In this document: positions 39,514-48,871 of the stretch, piece after piece
Position numbering within the stretch: position 1 is the first letter of the stretch
Layout of the letters: each line of letters opens with the position of its first letter
Assembly: GCF_903642285.1 (NCBI RefSeq)
Contig: NZ_CAHJWJ010000004.1
Coordinates: 1-64,000, forward strand
Direction: 5' to 3'
Source of the DNA: Sphingomonas bacterium
GTDB lineage: Bacteria; Pseudomonadota; Alphaproteobacteria; Sphingomonadales; Sphingomonadaceae
DNA length: 64,000 bases
Position numbers and translations under genes: made by a program
Notes under the pieces: generated by a model
Told to the model about the DNA's origin: nothing
Seen by the model: only the letters and a program-made list of their open reading frames with translations
The model's database searches: none

Positions 39514-41088
39514 ATGCGACGCATCACGACTCCCCTCCTTCTCGTGCTGTTGCCACTCGGTCTATTCCTGGCGTTCTTCCACCCCACGACCTTGCAGGTC
39601 GGCAATGCCGGATGGCTGATCCGGGGCAGCGACAATGGCGAAAACGCGCTCGGGGCGCATGCCTATTGGCACGACCGGTCCGCCGGCGGCTCGCTCAAGA
39701 CCATATTGGTCAACGCCCCCGAAGGGGTGCCGATACTCTACACGGACAGCAACCCGTTGGTCACATTGGCAGCGAAGCCATTTGCGACGCTGTTACCCGA
39801 CGACGCCCAGCTTGTCGGCCCGTTCGTCCTCCTCAGCCTGATACTGCAGGCCTTTTTCGCATGGCTGCTGCTTCGCCGCCATGCACCGGGCCGCGTGGCA
39901 TTATGGGCCGGGGTCATGTTGCTGGCGTTTCCACCGACGCTCGCCAACCGGTTCGTCCATGTCAACCTGATGGCGCATTGGACGATATTGGCGGCGCTCT
40001 GTCTGTTTCTCGATGCGGACCGCAGTCGGAGGCTGGCCTGGTGGGCACCGCTGATTGCGGTGACCGCGCTGATCCACAGCTATCTGCTGATCATGGTCGG
40101 CGCGATCTGGGCTTCGGCGATGCTGATGCGCTTCACCGGGGGATCACGGCAAACGCGCCTCGCTACGCTGGGACAGGCCGTGGCCATTTTGAGCCTCGTC
40201 GCCGCGCTAGCCTGGTGGCTCGGCATCGGCGATCAGATACCGGCCGGCAATTTCGGTGCCTTCTCTATGCCGCTCGACGCGTTGTGGAACCCGGGCATCG
40301 GCAATTTCTCGAACCTGTTGCCCGCTCACGAAAAAAGTCCGGGCAGGGGCTTCGAAGGGTTCCAGTATCTGGGTGCCGGTGGTCTGCTGCTCACGGCGTT
40401 GGCCGTCGTCGTCGCTGTCTATCGGCCGGCCCGCGAAGGCGAGCGCGCGGTAGGGCAGCGCCTGCGCGGGCTGGTTCCGGCGCTGGTCGTGCTCACGATC
40501 CTTGCCGTGGCGCATATGCATCTGCCGCCTTTGGCACTGGCGTTGCTCGACCCGGTACGCGCGTCGGGTCGCCTGTTCTGGCCCGTCGGCTATGTCCTGG
40601 TGTTTATGGCAGTGCTGTCCGTGTTCCGTCTCTCGGCCGAACGCGCAGCACTCGTCCTGATCGCGGTCGTCGCGGTTCAGGTCATCGATCTGGCCGGCAT
40701 GGCCGACGCGATCCGTGCCCAAAGCCGCGAGGCCGACCGGCACCAGCTTTACGCCCGCACCCTCGATCCACGCTGGAATCGTTTGATCGGTCTGTCACGA
40801 TCCATCGCGTTCATGCCCGGCGACGTGACGCACGACCTCGACGTCTTTCAGGAAGTCGCATGGCGTGCAACCGATGCCGGGCGACCCGTCGCCAACGTCT
40901 ATGCCGCGCGAACGAGCCGCACCACCACGCGCCGTCTCGAAACCGAAGCCGCCACCTTCGCACGGGGTGAACTGGTACCCGGGCGGTTGTACGTCGTGCC
41001 GGCGGGTGCGCCGATGCCGGCCGCTGCACGATCTCGCAGGCTGACGCTCGACGGGGTCGACCTCGTCGCACCATTTCCGACGCGCTGA
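39514..41088 (+). CDS. DUF6311 family polytopic membrane protein
   Basis: A 524-residue protein with about ten transmembrane helices and a soluble C-terminal domain. The extracytoplasmic first loop has GNAGWLIRGSDNGENALGAHAYWHD and VNAPEGVPILYTDSNPLVTLAAKP, which fit DUF6311, a family with GT-C glycosyltransferase-like architecture. Likely a lipid-linked-sugar-dependent membrane glycosyltransferase or relative; substrate unknown. Monocistronic, facing phaR. Confidence 0.82.
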   Translation: MRRITTPLLLVLLPLGLFLAFFHPTTLQVGNAGWLIRGSDNGENALGAHAYWHDRSAGGSLKTILVNAPEGVPILYTDSNPLVTLAAKPFATLLPDDAQLVGPFVLLSLILQAFFAWLLLRRHAPGRVALWAGVMLLAFPPTLANRFVHVNLMAHWTILAALCLFLDADRSRRLAWWAPLIAVTALIHSYLLIMVGAIWASAMLMRFTGGSRQTRLATLGQAVAILSLVAALAWWLGIGDQIPAGNFGAFSMPLDALWNPGIGNFSNLLPAHEKSPGRGFEGFQYLGAGGLLLTALAVVVAVYRPAREGERAVGQRLRGLVPALVVLTILAVAHMHLPPLALALLDPVRASGRLFWPVGYVLVFMAVLSVFRLSAERAALVLIAVVAVQVIDLAGMADAIRAQSREADRHQLYARTLDPRWNRLIGLSRSIAFMPGDVTHDLDVFQEVAWRATDAGRPVANVYAARTSRTTTRRLETEAATFARGELVPGRLYVVPAGAPMPAAARSRRLTLDGVDLVAPFPTR

Positions 41089-41104
41089 CCGTCGTCGCGA
41101 GCGT

Positions 41105-41662
41105 TCACCGCAACCGTTCGACCTTTTCTTGCAACCGTTCCAGTTCGGCACGCAGCGATGCGATCTCGGCGTCCTTGCCACCCGGGGGGGCAGATCCCGC
41201 CGGCGCAGCATTGCCCGCCGCGCCCGGCTTGAACGCGTTCGCCGCGGCTTCGAACATCGCCATGTTGCGCTTGGCGATCTCGGCGAACGGGGAATTGGCG
41301 AACGCCCCCTCGACCGCGGTCTTGAACTGCGCTTGGTTGCGGCGGAAGCTGTCCATCGACGCCTCCAGATAGCCCGGCACCATCGCCTGCATCGAATCGC
41401 CGTACATCGATATCAGCTGGCGCAGGAAACTGACGGGCAGCATCGTCTCGCCGCGGCTTTCCTCCTCCATGATGATCTGCGTCAGGACGTTGTGCGTGAT
41501 GTCGTCTTCGGATTTCGCGTCGATGACCTTGAAGTCGCGGCCCTCCCGCGTCATCGCGGCGAGGTGGTCCAGCGTGATGTAGGACGACGTCTCGGTATTG
41601 TAGAGGCGGCGATTGGCGTATTTCTTGACGATGACCGGACCGTCGCCGATGGGTTTCTTCAT
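41105..41662 (-). CDS. phaR: polyhydroxyalkanoate synthesis repressor PhaR
   Basis: A 185-residue regulator of phasin and PHA granule genes. The N-terminal DNA-binding PHB_acc_N domain (VIVKKYANRRLYNTETSSYITLDHLA, residues 9-34) and the PHA-binding domain (LPVSFLRQLISMYGDSMQAMVPGYLEASM) are clear, followed by an amphipathic region and a C-terminal coiled coil (AEIASLRAELERLQEKVERL). Granule polymer presence is expected to relieve repression. Downstream of alr on the same strand, 88 bases apart. Confidence 0.94.
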   Translation of the reverse strand: MKKPIGDGPVIVKKYANRRLYNTETSSYITLDHLAAMTREGRDFKVIDAKSEDDITHNVLTQIIMEEESRGETMLPVSFLRQLISMYGDSMQAMVPGYLEASMDSFRRNQAQFKTAVEGAFANSPFAEIAKRNMAMFEAAANAFKPGAAGNAAPAGSAPPGGKDAEIASLRAELERLQEKVERLR

Positions 41663-41750
41663 GTCTGCCCCCGCACTGAAGCAGTCGGCGTATCGCCTTT
41701 CCTACTGCACCGCAACAATGCTGGCCGGCATGCTGCGCAATATGAGGGCA

Positions 41751-42788
41751 TCATATCCAGCGGCGCGCATAGCGACCGCCCAGCGAGGTGAGCAGTTCAT
41801 ATTGCGACATCCCGCTGACGCTCGCCGCGTCGGCGAGCGTCAGGTCGATCGTCAGCCAGTCGCCTTCGCCGATTCCCGCCGCGTCGTCGACACCTATCGC
41901 GAGCAGGTCCATCGATACCCGGCCGAGCACCGGCAATGCCGCATCGCCCCACCGTGCGAAGCCGCGATCGGAGAAACCCCGGAAATAGCCATCGGCGTAA
42001 CCGATATTGAGGATCGCGACCTCGGTATCCGCGGGCGCGGTCCAGGTGGCATTGTATCCGATCGTGTCCCCCGTCGGCACGCGCCGACGCTGGAGCACTT
42101 GCGCCTGGGGAGTCGCGACCGGGCGGACGATCGCTTCATATTCCCCGCGCGGCGTTCCTCCGTACAGGGCAAGCCCCGGCCGCGTCAGGTCGAACGTATA
42201 GGCCGGCCCCAAGACGATGCCCGCGGAATTGGCCAGACTCATCCGCCGCGCGTTCGTCGCGCCGGCCAGCGCGGCGAAACCGGCCTGCTGGCGCGCGTTC
42301 ATGCCCGCATCCTCGTCCGCACAGGCCAGATGGCTCATCAGCGTCTCGATCGCCAGACCGTCCAGCAGCCCGGCCGCCAAAGCCGTCGTTGACACCCCGA
42401 GCCGGTTCATGCCGGTGTCGACCATCACGTCGCAGGCCCCGCCGCCCGCCGCCTTCCACCGTTCGACCTGGATTGGGGTATTGAGCACCGGACGCGCGAT
42501 GCCTTCCCGCGCGATCCCCATGTCCTCGTCGCGTACCCCGTGCAGAACCGAGACGTTCAGCCCCAGCGGCGCAAGTGCTGCCGCCTCCGCCCATGTCGCG
42601 ACGAAGAAGTCGCGGCACCCCGCCGCCGCCAGCCGCGTCGCCACGCCGGCTGCACCAAGCCCGTAGCCGTCCGCCTTCACCGCAGCGCCGCAGACGGCGC
42701 TACCGCTCAGCCGGTCGAGGGCGCGCCAATTATCGGCCAGCGCCTCCCCGTCCAGCAGCAACCGCAGCGGCGGCGATGACGCCGTCAA
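41751..42788 (-). CDS. alr: alanine racemase
   Basis: A 345-residue PLP enzyme producing D-alanine for peptidoglycan. Cofactor lysine K38 in AAVKADGYGLGA, MVDTGMNRLGV, MSHLACADE, LANSAGI, DLTRPGLALYGG and the second catalytic Tyr region IGYNATWTAP are present; VLGRVSMDLLAIGVDD holds the substrate loop. The four-base gap to the upstream MHS transporter suggests a shared transcript. Confidence 0.94.
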   Translation of the reverse strand: MTASSPPLRLLLDGEALADNWRALDRLSGSAVCGAAVKADGYGLGAAGVATRLAAAGCRDFFVATWAEAAALAPLGLNVSVLHGVRDEDMGIAREGIARPVLNTPIQVERWKAAGGGACDVMVDTGMNRLGVSTTALAAGLLDGLAIETLMSHLACADEDAGMNARQQAGFAALAGATNARRMSLANSAGIVLGPAYTFDLTRPGLALYGGTPRGEYEAIVRPVATPQAQVLQRRRVPTGDTIGYNATWTAPADTEVAILNIGYADGYFRGFSDRGFARWGDAALPVLGRVSMDLLAIGVDDAAGIGEGDWLTIDLTLADAASVSGMSQYELLTSLGGRYARRWI

Positions 42789-42792
42789 ACCG

Positions 42793-44388
42793 TCACGCCT
42801 TTGCCGCCGACACCAGCGCGCGCTCGTCCAGCCAGACGACCGTCACCACCAACGCCATCGCCACGACCGCCATGGTGTACCAGAGCCCGGCGAACGGATC
42901 GCCCGTCTTCGCGACGATATACTGGCTGATGAACGGCAAGAATCCGCCGAAATAGCCGGTTCCGATATGATAGGGGATCGACAGCGAGCTGTAGCGGATG
43001 GCGGGCGGGAACATCTCGGACAGCAACGCCGCGACCGGGCCGTAGGTGATCCCCGACAGCGCCCCCAACGCCAGGATCGCCACCAGGATCAGCGCGATGT
43101 TGCCCGGCGACGGCTTCACCTTCGCCAGATCATACCCGGCATGCGTCAGCGCCGCGTCGAGCCCGGCGGGGCCGTGATCCGCGATCGGCTCGCCGCCGAT
43201 CGTCACGACGGTGACGGGGGTGCGCTGTTTGGCATAGGCGACGCCCTTCTTCGACAGATAGTCGAGCACCCGGCCGCAATCGTCCGCCTGTTCCTTCGCG
43301 AACGGGCTGTACGCGCAGGCCGGCCCCGACACCACCACCGGCGCGTGCTGCGCCGCGCGCGACAGGCCGGGGTTCGCCGCCGCGCCGATCGTCCAGAAGA
43401 TCGGGAACAGCAATATAAATGTCAGCGCATAGCCGATGACGATCGGCGTTTTGCGCCCGACCCTGTCCGACCATTTCCCGAACGCGACGAACCACACCAG
43501 CCCGACCAGCGCGCCTGCGCCGACGATCAGCTGCGCGGTAGTCTCGTCGACGCGCATCGGCCCCTGCAGGAACGACAGGACGGTGAACATCGCGGTGTAC
43601 CAGATGACCGTCAGCCCCGCTGCGATTCCGAACAACGCAACCAGCATCCGCTTGATATTGCCGGGATAGGTGAAGCTTTCGACCAATGGATTGACCGCGC
43701 GCTCCCCGGCCGCGCGCATGGCCGCGAACACCGGGCTTTCCGACAGCTTCAGCCGCATCCACAGCGACACCGCGAGGAGTACGAGCGAGAACAGGAACGG
43801 CAGCCGCCACGCCCAGCCGTCCCAGACCGGCGGCGCGACCACCGCCTTGGTCAACAGAACGACGACGATGCTGAGGATGAAGCCACCGACGACGCCGGCC
43901 TGGATGAAGCTGGTGTAGAAGCCCGCCTTCCCGCGCGGCGAATGTTCCGCGACATAGACCGCCGCCCCGCCATATTCGCCGCCCAGCGCCAGCCCCTGCG
44001 CGATCCGCAGCAGCAGCACGATCGCGGGTGCGGCAAGCCCGATGGTCGCCGCGGACGGTACCAGCCCGACCCCGGCAGTCGCGATGCCCATCAGCGTGAT
44101 GGTCACCAGGAAGGTATATTTGCGCCCCATCCGATCGCCGAGATAGCCGAACAGCACCGCGCCGAGCGGCCGGAATCCGAACCCGACCGCGAACCCCGCC
44201 CAGGCGAGCAGCGTCTGCACCATCTCGTTCCCCGCCGGGAAGAAGGTGCGCCCGATGATGCCCGACGCGGCAAGCGTGCCGTAGATGAAGAAGTCGTACC
44301 ATTCGAACACGGTGCCGAGCGACGACGCCGCGATAACGAGCCGGATTTCCCCGCGCGTCGGCTGATGGTCCGCGATTGCCTGCGTCAT
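42793..44388 (-). CDS. MFS transporter, metabolite:H+ symporter (MHS/ProP-KgtP) family
   Basis: A 531-residue, 12-helix inner-membrane symporter. SLGTVFEWYDFFIYGT, FGFRPLGAVLFGYLGDRMGRK, RIAQGLALGGEYGGAAVYVAEHSPRGKAGFYTS and DRVGRKTPIVIG are MHS hallmarks. Between helices 9 and 10 there is a soluble insert of about 90 residues with two Cys (GPACAYSPFAKEQADDC), longer than in E. coli members; similar inserts occur in other proteobacterial MHS proteins. Substrate (organic acid or betaine) not predictable. Confidence 0.9.
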   Translation of the reverse strand: MTQAIADHQPTRGEIRLVIAASSLGTVFEWYDFFIYGTLAASGIIGRTFFPAGNEMVQTLLAWAGFAVGFGFRPLGAVLFGYLGDRMGRKYTFLVTITLMGIATAGVGLVPSAATIGLAAPAIVLLLRIAQGLALGGEYGGAAVYVAEHSPRGKAGFYTSFIQAGVVGGFILSIVVVLLTKAVVAPPVWDGWAWRLPFLFSLVLLAVSLWMRLKLSESPVFAAMRAAGERAVNPLVESFTYPGNIKRMLVALFGIAAGLTVIWYTAMFTVLSFLQGPMRVDETTAQLIVGAGALVGLVWFVAFGKWSDRVGRKTPIVIGYALTFILLFPIFWTIGAAANPGLSRAAQHAPVVVSGPACAYSPFAKEQADDCGRVLDYLSKKGVAYAKQRTPVTVVTIGGEPIADHGPAGLDAALTHAGYDLAKVKPSPGNIALILVAILALGALSGITYGPVAALLSEMFPPAIRYSSLSIPYHIGTGYFGGFLPFISQYIVAKTGDPFAGLWYTMAVVAMALVVTVVWLDERALVSAAKA

Positions 44389-44610
44389 TTGGCGCCTCTC
44401 CCTGCGCCTTTAGTAGCGCGGCGGGGCGGTGCGGCAACCGAGTCGCGGCGGCCGGTCATGATATGATGGGTCGTTGGAGTGGACGAAGTGGACGCCACGT
44501 CGGGGCTGGAATCGTCTCTCGCAGCGATTCGACGGTCGGGGGAGCGGGGCATGCGGGCGTGCGCGGCGGCGGCATGGTCCGGCGGTGGCATGGAAAGTCC
44601 AACATTGCCA

Positions 44611-44755
44611 CCCGCTCCCCCGCGAAAGCGGGGGTCCGGGAGCCGCAAGGGATGTCCCGTGGAACCCTGGGTGTGCGGGGTCGGATCGTCCCCCGGACGA
44701 TCCTCGCGCGTGCGGAGCATGCGCAACCCCGCACTCGCTTTCGCGGGAGAACGGG
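44611..44755. repeat. intergenic palindromic repeat, family C
   Basis: Left hairpin CTCCCCCGCGAAAGCGGGGG (44615 onwards) and right arm GCTTTCGCGGGAGAACGGG at 44737-44755. Arms match those at 9086-9165 in outline (GTTCTCC-GCGAAAGC-GGAG). The interior is different, as expected for REP-like doublets. Confidence 0.65.
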
Positions 44756-44788
44756 AAGCGGATGGGCAAACTCCCCATCCCCCGTCTC

Positions 44789-44896
44789 CCCTCCCTGGCG
44801 AAGGCCGGGGCCCGATAGCCGAGGTTGAGGTGGCGACTTGCATCGCGTCGTCACGGCCGTCTCGCTCATGGGCCCCGGCCTTCGCCGGGAGGGGCG
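44789..44896. repeat. intergenic palindromic repeat, family B
   Basis: Left arm CTGGCGAAGGCCGGGGCCC and right arm GGGCCCCGGCCTTCGCCGGG form an almost perfect inverted repeat of about 20 bp across a 50-60 base interior. Related to 20387-20493 by the shared GCGAAGGCCGGGG core. Confidence 0.7.
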
Positions 44897-44993
44897 TGGA
44901 GTGCAGCCGGAATACCCATCGCCACCGCATCGCCTACCTTCCCCCCGCCCCGCGCTTGCGCCATGATCCATGCGGACCCGCGGAGGCGTCGGC

Positions 44994-45785
44994 ATGGATA
45001 TAGCGAAATCCCGTCCCGACGACCGGCTGGCCCCCTATGTGCGCCATTACGTATCGCGTCGCGCACGGCTGGGTGGCGAACTGGTCCGCATCGCGCTACC
45101 CGCGCGGACACAAGTGATCCTCGAATTCTATTTCGCCGCGCCGCATCTCGTCGAGATCGTGTCGACGGGGACACGCGAACGCGCGCCGACCGCGGTCGTC
45201 GTCGGACCACAGACGTTCCGCCGGGTCGACTTGCTGCTGTCGGGCATCGTCGAGGTCTTCACCGTGCAGTTCACGCCGACGGGGCTGCACGCGCTGTTCG
45301 GCATTCCGATGCGGCACGCGATCGACACGGCGATGGTCGCCGAGGACCTGCTGGGTGCCGCGTTGATCCGCCCGCTCCACGACCGGCTGGCCACCGCGCC
45401 CGATCACGCCGCTCGCACCGCGATCTGCGACGACGTCCTGCTGGCCTATCGCCAACTGCATCGGCCGACCGCAACCCCGTCGATCGCGAGCCGGATCGTC
45501 GCGGCGATCGAGCGCGGCCGTGGCACGGCGACCGTGGCGGACCTGTCGATCGCGGCGGGTCTCTCGCCCCGCCAGCTCCGCCGTTTGTTCGATGCGGAAG
45601 TGGGAATGGCCCCCAAGCTCTATGCGCGGATCGTCCGGCTCGACGCCGCGCTGACCGCCCATCGCGCGACGCCCGACCGATCCTGGACCGACATCGCGCA
45701 TGATCTGGGCTGGTTCGACCAGGCCCATCTCGACAAGGATTTCCGCGCACTGGCGGGATCGACGCCCACCGATTTCCCGATCTGA
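44994..45785 (+). CDS. AraC family transcriptional regulator
   Basis: A 263-residue regulator. The N-terminal part is the DUF6597-like sensor (DDRLAPYVRHYVSRRARL, QVILEFYF, VVGPQTFRRVDL). The C-terminal part (about 160-258) is an AraC helix-turn-helix pair: VADLSIAAGLSPRQLRRLFDAEVGMAPKLYARIVRLDAAL and a second helix set DIAHDLGWFDQAHLDKDFRALAGSTPTDF. ATG 44994 is preferred over 44970 because a GGAGG site lies 7 bases before it. Likely targets: itself, the downstream SgcJ-like gene, or the divergent transporter. Confidence 0.88.
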   Translation: MDIAKSRPDDRLAPYVRHYVSRRARLGGELVRIALPARTQVILEFYFAAPHLVEIVSTGTRERAPTAVVVGPQTFRRVDLLLSGIVEVFTVQFTPTGLHALFGIPMRHAIDTAMVAEDLLGAALIRPLHDRLATAPDHAARTAICDDVLLAYRQLHRPTATPSIASRIVAAIERGRGTATVADLSIAAGLSPRQLRRLFDAEVGMAPKLYARIVRLDAALTAHRATPDRSWTDIAHDLGWFDQAHLDKDFRALAGSTPTDFPI

Positions 45786-45868
45786 GCGCGGTCGGTCCGT
45801 CGATGGCCGATCCTTACTATCGGCGGTGTCCGGAGCGGCGGTAGCGAGGCGGCGTCACGGAGAAACCC

Positions 45869-46408
45869 ATGCGCCGCTTCCTGCCCTTCGCCCTTCTCGG
45901 AGTATCGATCATGTCCCAGACCGCCACGCTCGCCCCCGTCCACGCCGCCGCGCTCGCCGACGATGTCGCCCCCGCCGACCATACGGCGATCCAGGCGATC
46001 CTCGATTCGCAGACCGCGGCCTGGGACGCGCACGACATGACGGCCTTCGTCGCGGACATGGCGCCCGATGTCGACTGGATCAACGTCGTCGGCATGCACT
46101 GGCACGGCCGCGAGGCGGTGCTGCGCGCGCATACCGCGTTCCACAAGATGCCGATGTTCGCGCATAGCAGCATGATCCCCGGCCCGGTCGAGATGCGCGG
46201 CGTCGCGCCCGGCGTGATCCTGGTCGTCGACCACACGCGGCTGGAGGGGATGGGGCCGACGCCGGGCGGCGGCACCTATCCGACGACGGGCAGCATCATG
46301 ACGCTGGTCTTCATCCGGCAGGGCGGCCGGTGGTGGATCGCGCATGGCCACAACACCAATGTCGACGCGCATGCCGCAGCACACGATCCCTCGCGCCCGC
46401 CCGGCTGA
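45869..46408 (+). CDS. exported SgcJ/EcaC-type NTF2-like protein
   Basis: A 179-residue protein with a signal peptide (LPFALLGVSIMSQTATLAPVHAAA) and an NTF2-fold domain of the SgcJ/EcaC class: AIQAILDSQTAAWDAHDMTAFVADMAPDVDWINVVGMHWHGREAVLRAH and a C-terminal GGRWWIAHGHNTNVD. Such domains form cone-shaped barrels binding small ligands; the role here is unknown. Downstream of the AraC regulator by 83 bases. Confidence 0.83.
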   Translation: MRRFLPFALLGVSIMSQTATLAPVHAAALADDVAPADHTAIQAILDSQTAAWDAHDMTAFVADMAPDVDWINVVGMHWHGREAVLRAHTAFHKMPMFAHSSMIPGPVEMRGVAPGVILVVDHTRLEGMGPTPGGGTYPTTGSIMTLVFIRQGGRWWIAHGHNTNVDAHAAAHDPSRPPG

Positions 46409-46463
46409 TCGGTCCCTCGTTTCCCGCGTTGGCGGGGCGGCGCGTTCGTGCCACACTTCGCCG

Positions 46464-48416
46464 ATGCAGACATCCGCCCCGGCCTCTACCCGCGAACTCA
46501 CCTTCCGTGCGATCGTGCTCGGCGGGATCATCACGTTGCTGTTCACCGCGGCGAACGTCTATCTGGGGCTGAAGGTCGGGTTGACCTTCGCGACGTCGAT
46601 CCCGGCGGCGGTGATCTCGATGGCGATCCTGCGCTACCTGCCCGGCGCGACGATCCTGGAGAACAACATCGTCCAGACGGTCGCGTCGGCGGCGGGGACG
46701 CTGGCGGCGATCATCTTCGTGCTGCCGGGGCTCGTGATGGTCGGTTGGTGGCACGGCTTTCCGTTCGTCGCGACCGCGGGGATCACGATGACGGGCGGGT
46801 TCCTCGGCGTGATGTTCTCCGTGCCGCTGCGCCGCGCGCTCGTCGTCGATACCGACCTGCCCTATCCCGAGGGTCATGCCGCCGCCGAAGTGCTGAAGAT
46901 CGGCGCGGGCAGCCGGGAGGGCGAGGCGGAAAGCGCGCGCGGGCTGCGCGTCATCGTCGTCAACAGCCTCGTATCCGCCGGCTTCGCAATCCTGACGCAG
47001 ACGCGGCTCGCCGTGGCGGAGGCGACGCAGTTCTTTCGCGTCGGCGGCGGCGCGACCGAGATCTCGGGCGGCCTGTCCTTCGCGCTCCTCGGGGTCGGGC
47101 ATCTGGTCGGGCTGTCGGTCGGCATGGCGATGTTCTTCGGGATCGTCATCGGCTTCTGGATCGCGCTCCCGATCCTGACCGCCCACGCCGCATCGGCCGG
47201 GCCGATCGCGGATTGGGTCGGGGCGAGTTTCAAGCACGACGTCCGCTTCCTGGGCGCGGGCGTCATCGGCGTCGCGGCGGTGTGGACTTTGGTGAAGATC
47301 GCGGGACCCGTCATCGGAGGGATCCGATCCTCGTTCGCGGCGTCGCGGACCCGCGGCCGGATGGAGGCGGTGACGCTGGAGGAGCGCGACCTGCCGTTCG
47401 GGATCGTCGCGGGGGGCAGCCTGCTGGTGCTCGTGCCGATCGCGGTGCTGTTGTGGTCGACGATCGCGGGTGGGCCGCTCGCCGGGTCGGCGCTGGTGCT
47501 GATCGCTGGCGCGCTGCTGTTCGTGCTGGTCGCGGGGCTCGTGATCGCGGCGGTGTGCGGCTATATGGCGGCGCTGATCGGCGCGTCCAATTCGCCGGTG
47601 TCGGGGATCGGCATCCTGTCCGTGCTCGCCGCGTCGCTGATGCTGGTCGGATTGTTCGGCCGCGGGACGCCGGTGGGCACGACGCAGGCGCTGGTCGCCT
47701 ATGCGCTGATCGTAACGGGTGTGGTATTCGGGGTCGCGACGATCTCGAACGACAATCTGCAGGACCTGAAGACCGGGCAACTGGTCGGCGCGACCCCGTG
47801 GAAGCAGCAGGTGGCGTTGCTGTTCGGCGTCGTCTTCGGCAGCCTCGTCGTGCCGCCGGTGCTGCAATTGATGATGACCTCGTTCGGCTTTGCGGGGATG
47901 CCCGGTGCGGGGCCGAATGCGCTCGCGGCTCCGCAGGCGGCGCTGATCTCCGCGCTGGCCAAGGGGGTGCTGGGCGGCGATCTCAACTGGGCGATGATCG
48001 GCTGGGGTGCGCTGGTCGGGGTCGGGGTGGTGATCGTCGACGAACTGCTCGGCGTCGCCAAGCTGCTGCGCTTGCCGCCGCTTGGGGTCGGACTCGGCAT
48101 CTATCTGCCGATGAGCGTCACGCTGCCCGTGGTGCTGGGTGCGGTGATCGGCTGGCGGTACGACGCCTGGGCCGAGCGGAGCCGCGATCCGGAGCAGGCC
48201 AAGCGGCTGGGCGTGCTGACCGCGACGGGGATGATCGTGGGCGAGAGCCTGTGGGGGGTCGCCTTTGCGGGCATCGTCGCGGCGGCGGAGACGGACGCGC
48301 CGCTGGCCTTGGTCGGCGACGGGTTCGGGACCTGGGCTCTGGTGGGAGGAACGGTCGTGTTTCTGGCGTTGGTCGGGTGGCTGTATTCGCGGACGCGGGC
48401 GGCGGTAGCGGGTTAA
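46464..48416 (+). CDS. OPT family oligopeptide transporter
   Basis: A 650-residue polytopic inner-membrane protein with 14-16 helices. OPT marks: ELTFRAIVLGGIITLLFTAANVYLGLKVGLTFATSIPAAVISMAILR, NNIVQTVASAAGTLAAIIFVLPGLVMVGWW, a DLPYPEGHAAAEVLK motif and NSPVSGIGILSVLAASL. Members take up peptides or metal-chelates. ATG 46464 is chosen; an in-frame upstream start at 46344 lies in the previous gene. Confidence 0.92.
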   Translation: MQTSAPASTRELTFRAIVLGGIITLLFTAANVYLGLKVGLTFATSIPAAVISMAILRYLPGATILENNIVQTVASAAGTLAAIIFVLPGLVMVGWWHGFPFVATAGITMTGGFLGVMFSVPLRRALVVDTDLPYPEGHAAAEVLKIGAGSREGEAESARGLRVIVVNSLVSAGFAILTQTRLAVAEATQFFRVGGGATEISGGLSFALLGVGHLVGLSVGMAMFFGIVIGFWIALPILTAHAASAGPIADWVGASFKHDVRFLGAGVIGVAAVWTLVKIAGPVIGGIRSSFAASRTRGRMEAVTLEERDLPFGIVAGGSLLVLVPIAVLLWSTIAGGPLAGSALVLIAGALLFVLVAGLVIAAVCGYMAALIGASNSPVSGIGILSVLAASLMLVGLFGRGTPVGTTQALVAYALIVTGVVFGVATISNDNLQDLKTGQLVGATPWKQQVALLFGVVFGSLVVPPVLQLMMTSFGFAGMPGAGPNALAAPQAALISALAKGVLGGDLNWAMIGWGALVGVGVVIVDELLGVAKLLRLPPLGVGLGIYLPMSVTLPVVLGAVIGWRYDAWAERSRDPEQAKRLGVLTATGMIVGESLWGVAFAGIVAAAETDAPLALVGDGFGTWALVGGTVVFLALVGWLYSRTRAAVAG

Positions 48417-48442
48417 GCTGACAGTGATAGGGAAGAGAACGC

Positions 48443-48835
48443 ATGCTTTTTCTATTAGGCCTCGCCCTTCAATCTACACCTTGCCCGGCTGGTGACATTG
48501 GTTGTCGAGATACGCGGCAACGCGTCGAAGCCGCCGCCGTCAAAGGCCGCTTCGATGATAGAACAGCAAAGCGAACTTCCTGGTTGCATTGCCTGGGTAT
48601 AGCAGCAAAAAACTTCTCAAAGCAGCACGAAGTAGCGAATGACGTTGCCCGAGCCGCCTTTGGACTCTGTAGAGCCGAATTAGAGTCATTTTACTTCGCT
48701 GATACTCATGTAAGTGAGGATTTTGGACAGGTCATTAAGCCGCAACAACGGTTTTATAAAGATCAAGAAGCTGAACAATACGATTTCCTCCTTGGTCAGG
48801 TAATGGCATATCGCACAGAAAGCGGCTTTAGATAG
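48443..48835 (+). CDS. small exported protein of unknown function
   Basis: A 130-residue protein with a short hydrophobic N-terminus (MLFLLGLALQSTPCPAG) that may be a signal peptide, four Cys in the first two thirds (CPAGDIGC, LHC, GLC) and a mostly helical, hydrophilic body. No family recognised. It starts 26 bases after the OPT gene, with a GAAGAG-like site. GC is far below its neighbours, suggesting recent arrival. Confidence 0.65.
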   Translation: MLFLLGLALQSTPCPAGDIGCRDTRQRVEAAAVKGRFDDRTAKRTSWLHCLGIAAKNFSKQHEVANDVARAAFGLCRAELESFYFADTHVSEDFGQVIKPQQRFYKDQEAEQYDFLLGQVMAYRTESGFR

Positions 48836-48871
48836 GCATTCAGCCCTACTAATTAGTGTCGCGAGCTTTTA

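Larger units (their letters stand above)
44389..44993. other. 605-base repeat-dense spacer without a convincing gene
   Basis: Open frames exist on both strands but they read through inverted repeats and have no recognisable homology. The region contains a family C palindrome at 44611-44755, a family B palindrome at 44789-44896 and repeated GCGAAAGCGGG/CCCGGCCTTCGCC hairpins, with a few short direct repeats in between. It separates the divergent MHS transporter and AraC-type regulator, so both promoters must lie at its edges (about 44400-44480 and 44900-44980). Confidence 0.7.

Noticed and set aside
44479-45003. 174-codon open frame before the AraC gene
   Set aside because: Reads through palindromic repeats and overlaps the AraC start; no homology, low-complexity composition.
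46311-47867. 518-codon minus-strand open frame opposite the OPT transporter
   Set aside because: His/Arg/Gln/Asp-rich shadow frame with no homology.
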